Of a DNA stretch of 32,051 nucleotides, positions 15,033-23,466 are shown piece by piece (position 1 is the stretch's first letter; every line of letters begins with the position of its first letter). The stretch comes from Mucilaginibacter sp. UBA5151 (lineage in GTDB: Bacteria; Bacteroidota; Bacteroidia; Sphingobacteriales; Sphingobacteriaceae), in NCBI GenBank assembly GCA_002413785.1, contig DHXR01000054.1, positions 127,974 to 160,024 on the forward strand, read 5' to 3'. The notes beneath the pieces were generated by a model. That model had not been told where the DNA came from and did no database searches. It saw only the letters and a program-made list of their open reading frames with translations. The position numbers and the translations under genes are program-made.

Positions 15033-15572
15033 TCAGGCGACACCATTAACCCAAAAATCAAACATTTTTTTTGTGCTTAAATTTAATTTGATCTGCCAAA
15101 AACGATTACCTCCGTCAAATACGTGAAATAAGCTATTGTACCATCTCGGGATATTCAATATTTTATTTCCTTCTTTTGCTTTTTGTATTGCCCAATCTTC
15201 ATTGACCGGAAAACAATTAACGTATATTAATTTCTCCCCTTTATCATTGAAATAACCTATGTATTGCCTGCGATATTTTTTAAGATTACTAAATATACAT
15301 TCTTCATCTCCTTTATTTTGCTTGTTTCCTGCATGTTCTTTTAATATGCTTTCGGTTAAAAAAATATCCTCGCTTGATGGGGTAAACCTTTTAATTTTAG
15401 TTTCTGAAGTATCTTTTGGATTTTGAAAATAATTATCATTAAATATAATTCCTTCAAAATCATCACCAACAATATGCATTGAATGGTCTGTAACTTTTTC
15501 TGATTTGATTACTTTCTGCGCAGATACTGCTGAAACAAAAAACAGGAATAACGGAAGAATCAGTTTTTTCAT
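15033..15572 (-). CDS. Secreted hypothetical protein, AT-rich
   Basis: I do not recognise a family. With the start at ATG 15572 the protein has 179 residues and a signal peptide MKKLILPLFLFFVSAVSA. An in-frame ATG at 15602 would add ten residues before the signal. The mature part contains HIVGDDFEGIIFNDNYFQN, a charged middle with KKYRRQYIGYFNDKGEKLIYVNCF, and an aromatic C-terminus (FHVFDGGNRFWQIKLNL). The IGYFNDKGEKLIYVN strand pair looks like a small beta domain. Base composition is visibly lower in GC than the flanking genes (about one third in a spot count). It lies 34 nt before the M19 gene and shares its leader, so it may have arrived by transfer next to, or duplicated from, that promoter. 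Confidence 0.7.
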   Translation of the reverse strand: MKKLILPLFLFFVSAVSAQKVIKSEKVTDHSMHIVGDDFEGIIFNDNYFQNPKDTSETKIKRFTPSSEDIFLTESILKEHAGNKQNKGDEECIFSNLKKYRRQYIGYFNDKGEKLIYVNCFPVNEDWAIQKAKEGNKILNIPRWYNSLFHVFDGGNRFWQIKLNLSTKKMFDFWVNGVA

Positions 15573-15592
15573 GGTTTGAAGGTAAGGAAAAT
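15573..15592 (-). promoter_or_regulatory. Leader of the secreted hypothetical gene
   Basis: The minus strand reads TTATTTTCCTTACCTTCAAACC before ATGAAAAAACTG. TACCTTCA (15577-15584) ends 4 nt from the ATG, exactly as in front of the M19 gene. Confidence 0.3.
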
Positions 15593-15649
15593 AATTGATC
15601 ACAGATTTATACTGATTTATTTGATTTCACAGATTTTAAAATTCTGAGG

Positions 15650-15732
15650 GTAGAGACGTAATGCTTTGCGTCTTTACCAATAAAACATTCAAAACAGACA
15701 TATTCAAAAGACGCGAAGCATCGCGTCTCTAC
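15650..15732. repeat. 25-bp inverted repeat of a GTAGAGACGCGATGC type
   Basis: The left arm (15650-15674) starts GTAGAGACGTAATGC. The right arm (15708-15732) is its complement with 3 mismatches of 25, and the spacer is 33 nt. The right arm is itself a hairpin (AGACGCGA / TCGCGTCT). This resembles widely scattered intergenic repeats of similar sequence in several phyla. It is followed by tandem copies of an 8-mer close to CCGCACAT (15734-15770) up to the carboxylase stop. Confidence 0.75.
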
Positions 15733-15772
15733 GACATCTGCACATCTAAAATCCGCACATCCGCACATCAAC

Positions 15773-17401
15773 TTACGTCTGTATTATCCCAACATTAAAC
15801 GCTTTCTCAATAGGCGCATGGTTGGCTGCTTCGATACCCATGGAAATTACTTTACGGGTTTCCAGCGGGTCGATAATGCCATCTACCCAAAGCCTTGCGG
15901 ATGCATAATAAGGGGTAGTTTGGGCGTTGTACCTGTCGGTTGTTTGCTTTAGCAATTCGGCCTCTTTTTCGGCATTTACTTCTTCGCCTTTTGCTTTTAA
16001 CCCGGCTGCCTGTATCTGCACCAGTACTTTAGCCGCCTGCCCGCCACCCATTACGGCTATTTTTGCGCTTGGCCACGCATAGATCAGGCGCGGGTCGTAA
16101 GCTTTTCCGCACATGGCATAGTTACCGGCCCCATAAGAGTTGCCTATCACAATGGTAAACTTTGGCACCACAGAATTGGCCACAGCATTCACCATTTTGG
16201 CGCCATCTTTTATAATGCCGCCATGCTCGGCCCGGCTGCCGACCATAAAACCGGTCACATCCTGCAAAAACACCAGCGGTATCCTTTTTTGGTTACAGTT
16301 CATAATAAAACGGGTGGCTTTATCGGCCGAGTCTGAATAGATCACGCCGCCAAACTGCATTTCTCCTTTTTTTGATTTAACTACCTTCCGTTCATTGGCG
16401 ACAATCCCAACGGCCCAGCCATCAATGCGTCCAAGGCCACAAATAATAGATTGCCCGTAACCTGCTTTGTATTCTTCGAGTTCCGAATTATCCAGCAGGC
16501 GCAGTACGATCTCCATCATATCATAAGCCTTTTCCCGGTTATCAGGTAATATGCCGTAAATATCCTTTTCATCAAGTTTTGGCGGAGCTGTTTTTATCCG
16601 GTCGAACCCTGCTTTGGGGAAATCTCCCGTCATCCCCATAATATTACGGATGGAATCAAGGCAGGCTTTATCATTGGGATGTTTATAGTCCGTAACGCCC
16701 GAAATTTCGCATTGGGTGGTTGCACCGCCCAAAGTTTCGTTATCCACGTCTTCGCCGATTGCCGATTTTACAAGGTATGATCCGGCAAGAAAGACCGAAC
16801 CTGTGCCTTCTACAATCATCGCCTCATCGCTCATAATGGGTAAATAAGCGCCTCCGGCCACGCATGAACCCATTATAGCTGAAATCTGGATGATGCCCAT
16901 GCTGCTCATGATGGCATTGTTGCGGAAAATACGGCCAAAATGCTCCTTATCCGGGAAAATCTCATCCTGTAAAGGCAGATAAACACCTGCCGAATCGACC
17001 AGGTAAATGATAGGCAAGCGGTTTTCGATGGCAATTTCCTGGGCGCGGAGGTTCTTTTTGGCAGTTATAGGAAACCAGGCCCCGGCTTTTACCGTGGCGT
17101 CATTGGCCACCACCACACATTGCCTGCCTGATACATAACCTATCCCGCATATTACCCCTCCTGACGGACAACCCCCATGTTCGGCATACATGCCATCGCC
17201 CGCAAATGCGCCGACTTCCAGCCAGGGTTTGTTTTTATCAATTAAATAAGCCACCCGCTCACGGGCAAGCATTTTACCTTTTTCCTTTTGTCTGGCAGCT
17301 GCTTTTTCGCCGCCGCCGAGGTAAACATTTTTCAGCCGGGTATGCAACTCATAGACAAGCTGTTTATTTATATCTTCATTTTTATTGAATTCGATGTTCA
17401 T
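15773..17401 (-). CDS. Acyl-CoA carboxylase beta subunit (carboxyltransferase)
   Basis: The carboxyltransferase half of a biotin-dependent acyl-CoA carboxylase, transferring CO2 from carboxybiotin to an acyl-CoA. The 542-residue length and the C-terminal motif QDVTGFMVGSRAEHGGIIKDGAKMV fit the 3-methylcrotonyl-CoA carboxylase branch (leucine breakdown) better than the propionyl-CoA branch; substrate assignment remains an inference. Both crotonase-fold halves are complete. The N-half has GGCPSGGVICGIG, ATVKAGAWFP and GSCVAGGAYLPIMSDEAMIV. The C-half has IVIGNSYGAGNYAMCGKAYDP and WPSAKIAVMGGGQAAKVL. The biotin carboxylase/biotin-carrier alpha subunit is not in the window. Confidence 0.92.
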   Translation of the reverse strand: MNIEFNKNEDINKQLVYELHTRLKNVYLGGGEKAAARQKEKGKMLARERVAYLIDKNKPWLEVGAFAGDGMYAEHGGCPSGGVICGIGYVSGRQCVVVANDATVKAGAWFPITAKKNLRAQEIAIENRLPIIYLVDSAGVYLPLQDEIFPDKEHFGRIFRNNAIMSSMGIIQISAIMGSCVAGGAYLPIMSDEAMIVEGTGSVFLAGSYLVKSAIGEDVDNETLGGATTQCEISGVTDYKHPNDKACLDSIRNIMGMTGDFPKAGFDRIKTAPPKLDEKDIYGILPDNREKAYDMMEIVLRLLDNSELEEYKAGYGQSIICGLGRIDGWAVGIVANERKVVKSKKGEMQFGGVIYSDSADKATRFIMNCNQKRIPLVFLQDVTGFMVGSRAEHGGIIKDGAKMVNAVANSVVPKFTIVIGNSYGAGNYAMCGKAYDPRLIYAWPSAKIAVMGGGQAAKVLVQIQAAGLKAKGEEVNAEKEAELLKQTTDRYNAQTTPYYASARLWVDGIIDPLETRKVISMGIEAANHAPIEKAFNVGIIQT

Positions 17402-17673
17402 TGTCAGGCTTACAGTAGAAACTGCAAGTTAGAAATTAGTTTTTGTTGTTTGTCTGAACCGCTGATTTTTATAATCAGGGAATTTCGCCAATTATTTTTT
17501 GCGGTATTGTTCTTCCTTTTTATTTTGCAACAAAAATATATACATTAAAGGATTATGTATCTTATTTTTTAAGTTAGCGTATAAACAATCGTTGTGTATA
17601 GTTGTTATGTATGATAAATATATTGCAAATATTAAACACCTTTTATAAAATTCAGGAATCACTGTAAGTTGAT

Positions 17674-18411
17674 ATGAAAATAAGGACCCCAAAAACGTTG
17701 GACGATCTTCTGATAAAAAAGAGGTATAATATTTTAGAAGTAGGTGGAGGAAACCACCCGGATAAACGTGCAAATGTAGTTGTAGATAAATATGTGGATG
17801 ATAATACTCACCGCTCAGGAGATTTAAAGATTTTAAAGAATCAGAAATTCATACAGGCTGACGGAGAGCACCTCCCATTTAAAGACAAGGAATTTGATTA
17901 TGTTATTTGCCGGCATGTGCTTGAACATGTTGACGACCCCATCCAATTTGTAAAAGAACAGGCGCGCGTTGCAAAAATGGGCTATATGGAGACCCCTTCG
18001 ATGTTAGGGGAATATCTGGCGCCTAAACAATCGCACAAATGGATAATCCAGAATATTGATGACAAAATTGTTTTATACGACAAAAAGGTAATAAACTTTA
18101 ATACCTGGCAGGATTTTGGGGAGCTATTTCTGTATTACCTTCCAAAAACATCAATTGGTTATAAGATTTTAGAACGTACACATGCCGGCATCTTAACCAT
18201 GAATTATGAATGGGCCGATGATATGGAAATACTGGTAAACCCAACTGACCCATATTATATGAACTATTTTACCAAACCATGGGACGAAAGCGTTTGTGAC
18301 AAATTTTTTCACAGGCAAAGTTACGGCCAGGAAGTATTGTCGACATTGTATGCAATGTTTGATATAATGCGGTTTGTCACAAAAAGCAAAGTACTTAAAA
18401 GGCATGAATAA
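17674..18411 (+). CDS. Class I SAM-dependent methyltransferase
   Basis: A 245-residue cytoplasmic protein with a Methyltransf_11-type core. The SAM-binding loop ILEVGGGNHPDKRA is at about residues 20-33, an acidic strand end VVVDKYVDD follows, and FDYVICRHVLEHVDDP (about 74-89) is the motif after strand 4. The region after about 100 (YMETPSMLGEYLAPKQSHKWII, then several aromatic-rich helices) is an extension whose substrate I cannot name. The GNHPD variant of motif I is common in methyltransferases of surface-glycan clusters, but no such genes are adjacent. The 272-nt upstream gap (17402-17673) is AT-rich and shows no further gene. Confidence 0.82.
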   Translation: MKIRTPKTLDDLLIKKRYNILEVGGGNHPDKRANVVVDKYVDDNTHRSGDLKILKNQKFIQADGEHLPFKDKEFDYVICRHVLEHVDDPIQFVKEQARVAKMGYMETPSMLGEYLAPKQSHKWIIQNIDDKIVLYDKKVINFNTWQDFGELFLYYLPKTSIGYKILERTHAGILTMNYEWADDMEILVNPTDPYYMNYFTKPWDESVCDKFFHRQSYGQEVLSTLYAMFDIMRFVTKSKVLKRHE

Positions 18412-18495
18412 TTTTTACTGTTACTATTTGTTCATCATTTTTTTGTCTGGTTCCAAAATTAACAAAAATCTAAATTGAAGTAGCAACGGGCAGAT

Positions 18496-18532
18496 TAGTA
18501 ATAATCCCTTATCTTTGACGCGATTATTACTA
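18496..18532 (+). promoter_or_regulatory. Promoter with flanking 11-bp inverted repeat
   Basis: TATCTTTG (18510-18517) matches TAnnTTTG and lies 14 nt before the L,D-transpeptidase ATG. It is centred in a perfect inverted repeat: TAGTAATAATC (18496-18506) and GATTATTACTA (18522-18532). The right arm reaches the first base of the start codon. A repressor site or an RNA hairpin covering the start are both possible. Confidence 0.5.
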
Positions 18533-20085
18533 TGATTAAATTTACCGCGGTAAAAAAAGTTGCCGTTACCCTGTTTATATTTATACTTTCTATCGCTATC
18601 CTTACCATTCAAAGCTGTAAAAACAAACGCTCTGAAATGGCAAATCTGCTGTTTAAGAAAACCCATAATAAAATTTTCCGGGACGTAACTCCTGAGGGAT
18701 TCTCTGTAGTTTTTAAGAAGGTATTTGCAAACAAAAAATCAAGGCTGAAACAAGCTGATTTTATCATCAATTATTATGAAAATACAGATTACACGCCTAT
18801 TTTTATAATTGATCATTTATTTAACGGCGACCTGGCAACTGCTACAGACTATTTTATGCACGCCGATGAACATGGGCTTAATTCAGCAATGTTCCAGGCA
18901 GATGAAATCAGGAATTCAATTAACCGCTTAACCAATAACAGCAATATAAAAACACTGAATGAGGCTTACCGGGCTATGGCCGAACTTGAAATTATGATGG
19001 CTAATGCCATGATAAATTATTCAAACGACTTGCAATATGGGGCTATCAACCCAAAAAACATTTATCAAAGATACTTTACGGCGACCAAACGGCCTGACAG
19101 CAATTCAATGTTAAATATTTTTCATATCGGTGAAATGCGAAATTATCTTGACAGCATTCAACCCAAAGACCCGCAATACATCGCTTTGCAAAATGCTTTA
19201 AAAACCGGTTTCACTGCCAGGGGGATATCGCACGAGGAAACAAAACGTATTTTGATGGTTAACCTGGAACGCTTGCGCTGGAGAAATAAGCCATACGAAG
19301 ACAAATATGTAATTGTAAATGTTCCCGACTTTGGTTTAAATGTGATCGACAGCGGCCACCTTGTGCTTAAAATGAAGGTTTGCGTTGGAGAAGGCCGGAA
19401 CATGGACAACGCGAATACGCTTTTGGCGTATAACGATACCTGTAAAGAAGATAAGCCATTTGTGCATGAAACCCCACTACTGAACAGCCTGATACATAGC
19501 GTTGAGGTAAACCCGGTTTGGAACATCCCAAAAAGTATAGCCAACAAGGAGATCATTGTTGAAGCGGCAAAAGACCGTTTTTACCTTGCGAACAAGGGTA
19601 TTAATGTTTATAAGGACGATAAACTGGTGGATAACCCGGAAGACATAGACTGGTCGAAAATAACGAAGGAGAATTTACCTTATGAGTTTAAACAGCAACC
19701 GGGCGCGGACAATTCTTTGGGTAAAATAAAATTCCTTTTCAACAATAAAAGCAGTGTTTATTTGCACGACACCCCTGTAAAATGGGCGTTCGGTAAAAAA
19801 GTGCGGGCGGTAAGTCATGGCTGTGTACGCTTAGGCGACCCACAGGCGCTCGCTTTATCTTTGTTTGGAGCGGGTGAAACTTATGACACCATAGCCACCG
19901 ACATGAGCGAAGACAACCCAAACCCGACAACTTTATGGCTGCGAAAAAAAGTACCCATTTATATCACTTATGTAACCTGCTGGGCCGATGAAAACAATAC
20001 GCTGCAATTCAGGAAAGATGTATATGGCCAGGATATTGTTTTATATGATCACTTACAGAGGTTCCTTCACCCGGAAATCAGATAA
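18532..20085 (+). CDS. YcbB-type L,D-transpeptidase, lipoprotein
   Basis: A periplasmic cell-wall enzyme of 517 residues, predicted to form 3-3 peptide cross-links or attach proteins to peptidoglycan. The N-terminus is a lipoprotein-type signal ending LTIQSC (Cys29; the Gln at -2 is slightly unusual). An L,D-transpeptidase scaffold-like region follows (about 45-250, with DRDVTPEGF-like FRDVTPEGF). The YkuD catalytic domain (about 260-470) has VNVPDFGLNV, NPVWNIPKSI, VYLHDTP and the active-site SHGCVRLGDP (Cys431). The HDTP in place of HGTP is typical of the YcbB group. It has its own promoter inside an inverted repeat and faces argS convergently. Confidence 0.93.
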   Translation: MIKFTAVKKVAVTLFIFILSIAILTIQSCKNKRSEMANLLFKKTHNKIFRDVTPEGFSVVFKKVFANKKSRLKQADFIINYYENTDYTPIFIIDHLFNGDLATATDYFMHADEHGLNSAMFQADEIRNSINRLTNNSNIKTLNEAYRAMAELEIMMANAMINYSNDLQYGAINPKNIYQRYFTATKRPDSNSMLNIFHIGEMRNYLDSIQPKDPQYIALQNALKTGFTARGISHEETKRILMVNLERLRWRNKPYEDKYVIVNVPDFGLNVIDSGHLVLKMKVCVGEGRNMDNANTLLAYNDTCKEDKPFVHETPLLNSLIHSVEVNPVWNIPKSIANKEIIVEAAKDRFYLANKGINVYKDDKLVDNPEDIDWSKITKENLPYEFKQQPGADNSLGKIKFLFNNKSSVYLHDTPVKWAFGKKVRAVSHGCVRLGDPQALALSLFGAGETYDTIATDMSEDNPNPTTLWLRKKVPIYITYVTCWADENNTLQFRKDVYGQDIVLYDHLQRFLHPEIR

Positions 20086-20105
20086 GAAACACGTCCCCGC
20101 TGTTA

Positions 20106-20190
20106 AGTCAACAGTCTTTAGTCGGGAGTCATAAGTCGTATTTTGTCCTTTTCTTTACTTAGGACTTGAGACTTTCGACTTGAGACTAAG
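20106..20190. repeat. Inverted heptamer array A (AGTCNNN units)
   Basis: The left arm has AGTC at 20106, 20113, 20120, 20127 and 20134, exactly 7 nt apart. The right arm has GACT at 20163, 20170, 20177 and 20184, again exactly 7 nt apart, and a degenerate unit before them. The arms are complementary in orientation with a spacer of about 15-20 nt. The array fills the gap between the convergent L,D-transpeptidase and argS genes and could serve as a terminator for both. Confidence 0.85.
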
Positions 20191-20208
20191 CGTTAATTTA
20201 TAAGTGAC

Positions 20209-21978
20209 CTACATACGCTCCGGCACTTCAATACCCAACAACCCCATGGCCTTGTTAATTACTTTACCCGATGCTTCCGACAGCAGCAACCTGAATTGTT
20301 TTGCCGCTTCATCTTCGGCCTGCAATATTGATTTTTCGTGGTAAAACTTATTGTATATTTTAGCCAACTCATATATATAGTTCGCTACCACTGCAGGGCT
20401 ATACCCTTCGGCTGCCAATTGAATAATTTCAGGGAATTGGGTTAAGGAAACGATCAGGTCGCGTTCTTCAGCGGCCAAAGCAGCATAATCATGCGCCTTG
20501 CTTATACCGGCAACCCCTGCCCTGCTTAATACCGACCTGATACGGGCATGGGTATATTGTATAAACGGTCCGGTATGTCCCTGAAAATCTACCGATTCAT
20601 TCGGATCAAACAACAGGCGCTTCTTTGGATCGACTTTTAAAAGGAAATACTTTAAGGCGCCCATGCCTATGGTATGGTATAAATGCAGTTTTTCATCTTC
20701 GCTAAAGCCTTCCACCTTGCCCATGGCCTCCGTTTGTTCTTTGGCTGTTAACTCCATTTCGTCCATCAGGTCGTCGGCATCAACCACTGTTCCTTCCCTT
20801 GATTTCATTTTGCCTGACGGCAGGTCAACCATGCCGTAAGATAAATGGAATAAGCCATCGGCGCCATCCTTGCCTAACTTTTTAAGGATGGTAAACAATA
20901 CTTTAAAATGATAATCCTGTTCATTTCCAACCACATAAATAGATTTATCTATATGGAAATCATTGTGCTTTAGCTGCGCTGTGCCCATATCCTGGGTCAT
21001 ATAAACGGACGTCCCATCCGAACGCAATACTAACTTCTCATCAAGCCCTTCACTGGTTAGGTCTATCCAAACAGAATTATCGTCTTTCCGGTAAAACACA
21101 CCTTTTGCAAGGCCTTCTTCAATAATATCCTTACCCAATAAATAGGTATTTGATTCGTAATAAAATTTGTCAAAGCTAACGCCAAGTCTTTTATAGGTTT
21201 CGGCAAAACCGGCATAAACCCAGCTGTTCATCTTTTCCCATAGCGACATCACTTCCAGGTCGCCTGCCTCCCATTTTTGAAGCATTTCCTGCGCTTCCTT
21301 TATCAGCGGCGCATTTTTTTTAGCATCATCTTCGGTTTGCCCGTCTGCTTTTAGATCCTCTATCTGTTTTTTGTATTCCTTATCAAAAATCACATAATAC
21401 TTGCCCACCAAATGGTCGCCTTTTAAGCCCGACGATTCTGGCGTTTCGCCGTTGCCAAACTTTTGCCAGGCCAGCATTGATTTACAGATATGGATACCAC
21501 GGTCGTTAACCAAATTTGTTTTTACTACCTCGTACCCGGCTGCGGCCAGAATTTCTGCAACCGAAAACCCCAGCAAATTATTACGGACATGCCCTAAATG
21601 CAGCGGCTTATTGGTATTGGGCGATGAATATTCAACCATTACCTTTTTTCCGTTCGGTTTAAAAACGGCAAAACCATCCGGTAAAATTTCATTATATAAC
21701 CTGCTTTTCCAGTAATTATCGGCCAGGGAAATATTTAAAAAGCCTTTGATCACATTAAAGCCGGTAACCTCTTTCAATTCTTTTTGCAGAAGGGTCCCAA
21801 TTTCATTGCCGGTTTGCTCAGGTGATTTTTTTGAAAACTTAGTAAATGGAAACGTAACTATAGTAACCTGACCTTCAAATTCTTTGCGGGTTTCCTGCAG
21901 GTTTACCTCACCGGCAGCAATATCGGTATTATATAAGTGTTTAACTGCTTTAAGAGTAGCATTAATAATAAAATCCAT
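20209..21978 (-). CDS. argS: Arginyl-tRNA synthetase
   Basis: A class I synthetase charging tRNA-Arg. The 589-residue length is normal. The Add-1 tRNA-binding region is at 1-100. The HIGH-class signature SSPNTNKPLHLGH ends at residue 130 and the KMSKS equivalent is KMKSR (390-394) in LPSGKMKSREGTVV. The C-terminal helical anticodon-binding domain ends in GLLGIEVPERM. It is divergent from the arginine deiminase-like gene with 40 nt between start codons. A TAATTTTG element ends 4 nt from its ATG, so it may have a leaderless transcript. Confidence 0.97.
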   Translation of the reverse strand: MDFIINATLKAVKHLYNTDIAAGEVNLQETRKEFEGQVTIVTFPFTKFSKKSPEQTGNEIGTLLQKELKEVTGFNVIKGFLNISLADNYWKSRLYNEILPDGFAVFKPNGKKVMVEYSSPNTNKPLHLGHVRNNLLGFSVAEILAAAGYEVVKTNLVNDRGIHICKSMLAWQKFGNGETPESSGLKGDHLVGKYYVIFDKEYKKQIEDLKADGQTEDDAKKNAPLIKEAQEMLQKWEAGDLEVMSLWEKMNSWVYAGFAETYKRLGVSFDKFYYESNTYLLGKDIIEEGLAKGVFYRKDDNSVWIDLTSEGLDEKLVLRSDGTSVYMTQDMGTAQLKHNDFHIDKSIYVVGNEQDYHFKVLFTILKKLGKDGADGLFHLSYGMVDLPSGKMKSREGTVVDADDLMDEMELTAKEQTEAMGKVEGFSEDEKLHLYHTIGMGALKYFLLKVDPKKRLLFDPNESVDFQGHTGPFIQYTHARIRSVLSRAGVAGISKAHDYAALAAEERDLIVSLTQFPEIIQLAAEGYSPAVVANYIYELAKIYNKFYHEKSILQAEDEAAKQFRLLLSEASGKVINKAMGLLGIEVPERM

Positions 21979-21982
21979 CGCG

Positions 21983-21990
21983 CAAAATTA
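21983..21990 (-). promoter_or_regulatory. -7 promoter element of argS
   Basis: TAATTTTG on the minus strand, 4 nt before the argS start codon. It is one nucleotide from the oppositely directed element at 21992. Confidence 0.45.
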
Positions 21991-21991
21991 G

Positions 21992-21999
21992 TAAATTTG
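21992..21999 (+). promoter_or_regulatory. -7 promoter element of the arginine deiminase-like gene
   Basis: TAAATTTG on the plus strand, 19 nt before the ATG at 22019. Together with the argS element it forms the near-palindrome CAAAATTAGTAAATTTG. Confidence 0.45.
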
Positions 22000-22018
22000 C
22001 TGCTTGTTTTTATAATTT

Positions 22019-23464
22019 ATGACACTTTGCAACAGCGACTTTAAATTAGATGTAACCTCCGAAATTGGCACGCTGCGCACCCTTTTGATCCACAGCCCTG
22101 ATAACGGCCTGGGAAAAGTTGTACCTTCAAAAGCCCAGGACTGGCTGTTTGAGGATATTGTACACCTGGAAACCATGCGTAAAAACGAATATGATTATTA
22201 CGTTAAACTGTTAATGTATTTCCTCGATCCGGACAAAATAAAAGGCAAACTCAATGATATAGATGATCCCGCGAATAAACGGTCTTTCTTTAAGCCTGAT
22301 AACGAAAATTTTCATGCATCGGACAGGGTAATTGAAATTCAAACCCTTTTGGCGGATATTTTACAGGAAGCTGATATCCGTAAAAAATTAATTGCGGCAG
22401 TTTGCGCAATCGAAAATTGTAATTATCGCCTGCAATCAAAGTTAATTGATACGCCTCCTGCAGAGTTGGCCAAAATCATCATTTCAGGCTCGTTAAATAG
22501 AACGGAGATGATTTTCGCACCTATCCCCAACCTGATTTTTTCAAGGGATATTGGCATTGCTGTAAACAACTTTATGCTGCTGAACAAACCTGCGAAAAAA
22601 GCAAGGGCGCGCGAAACCCTGCTGGTGCGGTATATATTTTTCAACCACCCTTTGTTTGCCGCTTACCGGGATAATATTTTAGAAATCCCCGAAACCGTTC
22701 AGCATTTTTTACGCCCCGGTGAGGACAATGACCAAAAAACCACTTTGGAAGGCGGGGACGTGATGATGGTAAGCCCGCAGCACCTGATCATTGGCTGTAG
22801 CGAACGTACTTCAGTTAGCGGCGCCAATGAGGCTATAAAACTATTGTTTGAAAACGATGTTGTTAAAAAAGTGACCATCGTAAAAATACCGCACAAGCGC
22901 GATTACATGCATATTGATACCGTTTTTACCCAGGTAAAACGTAATGTATGGGTACTGTTGCGTTCGCTGGATATGCAGGAAAATCAAGGTGAAAAACAGG
23001 GTCCTATTGCCTGGTTTGCCGATAAAAAAAATAAGGACCGGCCCGAAATAGTTCAGTTTGAAAAAGGCAAAAAACCAAAAACATTTTCGGGTATTGAAAG
23101 CCTGCTTTCGGATGTGAGCGAAAACGACCTGGGCAGCAAAGAAAAAACCAAATTTATTTATTCAGGCGGCAATACTTTCCCGTATGATGCCAGGGAACAA
23201 TGGACAGACTCGTGTAACCTGCTTGCTGTAAAAGAAGGTGTGGTTTTAGGGTACGACCGTAACGATAAAACGGTTGAAACCTTTAAAGAAAACGGCTTCA
23301 ACGTGATAAAAGTTGCCGACCTGCTCCAGAAATTTGAAAATGACGAACTTAACCCGGAAACGTTGACAGATACACTGATACTGATGCCATCCGCAGAGCT
23401 TTCGAGAGCACGGGGCGGGTTTCATTGCATGAGCATGCCGGTGCAGAGAGATAGAGTTTTATAA
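22019..23464 (+). CDS. Arginine deiminase-like amidinotransferase-fold protein
   Basis: A 481-residue member of the guanidino-group-modifying superfamily. The residues expected for arginine deiminase are present in order: FSRD (R176, D177), EGGDV (E244), HID (H298, D300) and the nucleophile in RGGFHCMSMP (Cys470). The N-terminus EIGTLRTLLIHSPDNGLGKVVP also matches. It is longer than classical ArcA (about 410 residues), with extra sequence at about 70-135 and 320-390 (including GEKQGPIAWFADKK). It is therefore best called arginine deiminase-like. The reaction could be arginine to citrulline plus ammonia. The downstream neighbours are ctlX and an arginine decarboxylase, so the context is arginine metabolism. 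Confidence 0.85.
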   Translation: MTLCNSDFKLDVTSEIGTLRTLLIHSPDNGLGKVVPSKAQDWLFEDIVHLETMRKNEYDYYVKLLMYFLDPDKIKGKLNDIDDPANKRSFFKPDNENFHASDRVIEIQTLLADILQEADIRKKLIAAVCAIENCNYRLQSKLIDTPPAELAKIIISGSLNRTEMIFAPIPNLIFSRDIGIAVNNFMLLNKPAKKARARETLLVRYIFFNHPLFAAYRDNILEIPETVQHFLRPGEDNDQKTTLEGGDVMMVSPQHLIIGCSERTSVSGANEAIKLLFENDVVKKVTIVKIPHKRDYMHIDTVFTQVKRNVWVLLRSLDMQENQGEKQGPIAWFADKKNKDRPEIVQFEKGKKPKTFSGIESLLSDVSENDLGSKEKTKFIYSGGNTFPYDAREQWTDSCNLLAVKEGVVLGYDRNDKTVETFKENGFNVIKVADLLQKFENDELNPETLTDTLILMPSAELSRARGGFHCMSMPVQRDRVL

Positions 23465-23466
23465 TT

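Noticed and set aside
17402..17673. Possible small gene in the AT-rich gap before the methyltransferase
   Set aside because: The frames are short, overlap the neighbouring genes antisense and carry no motif; I see nothing else in the gap.
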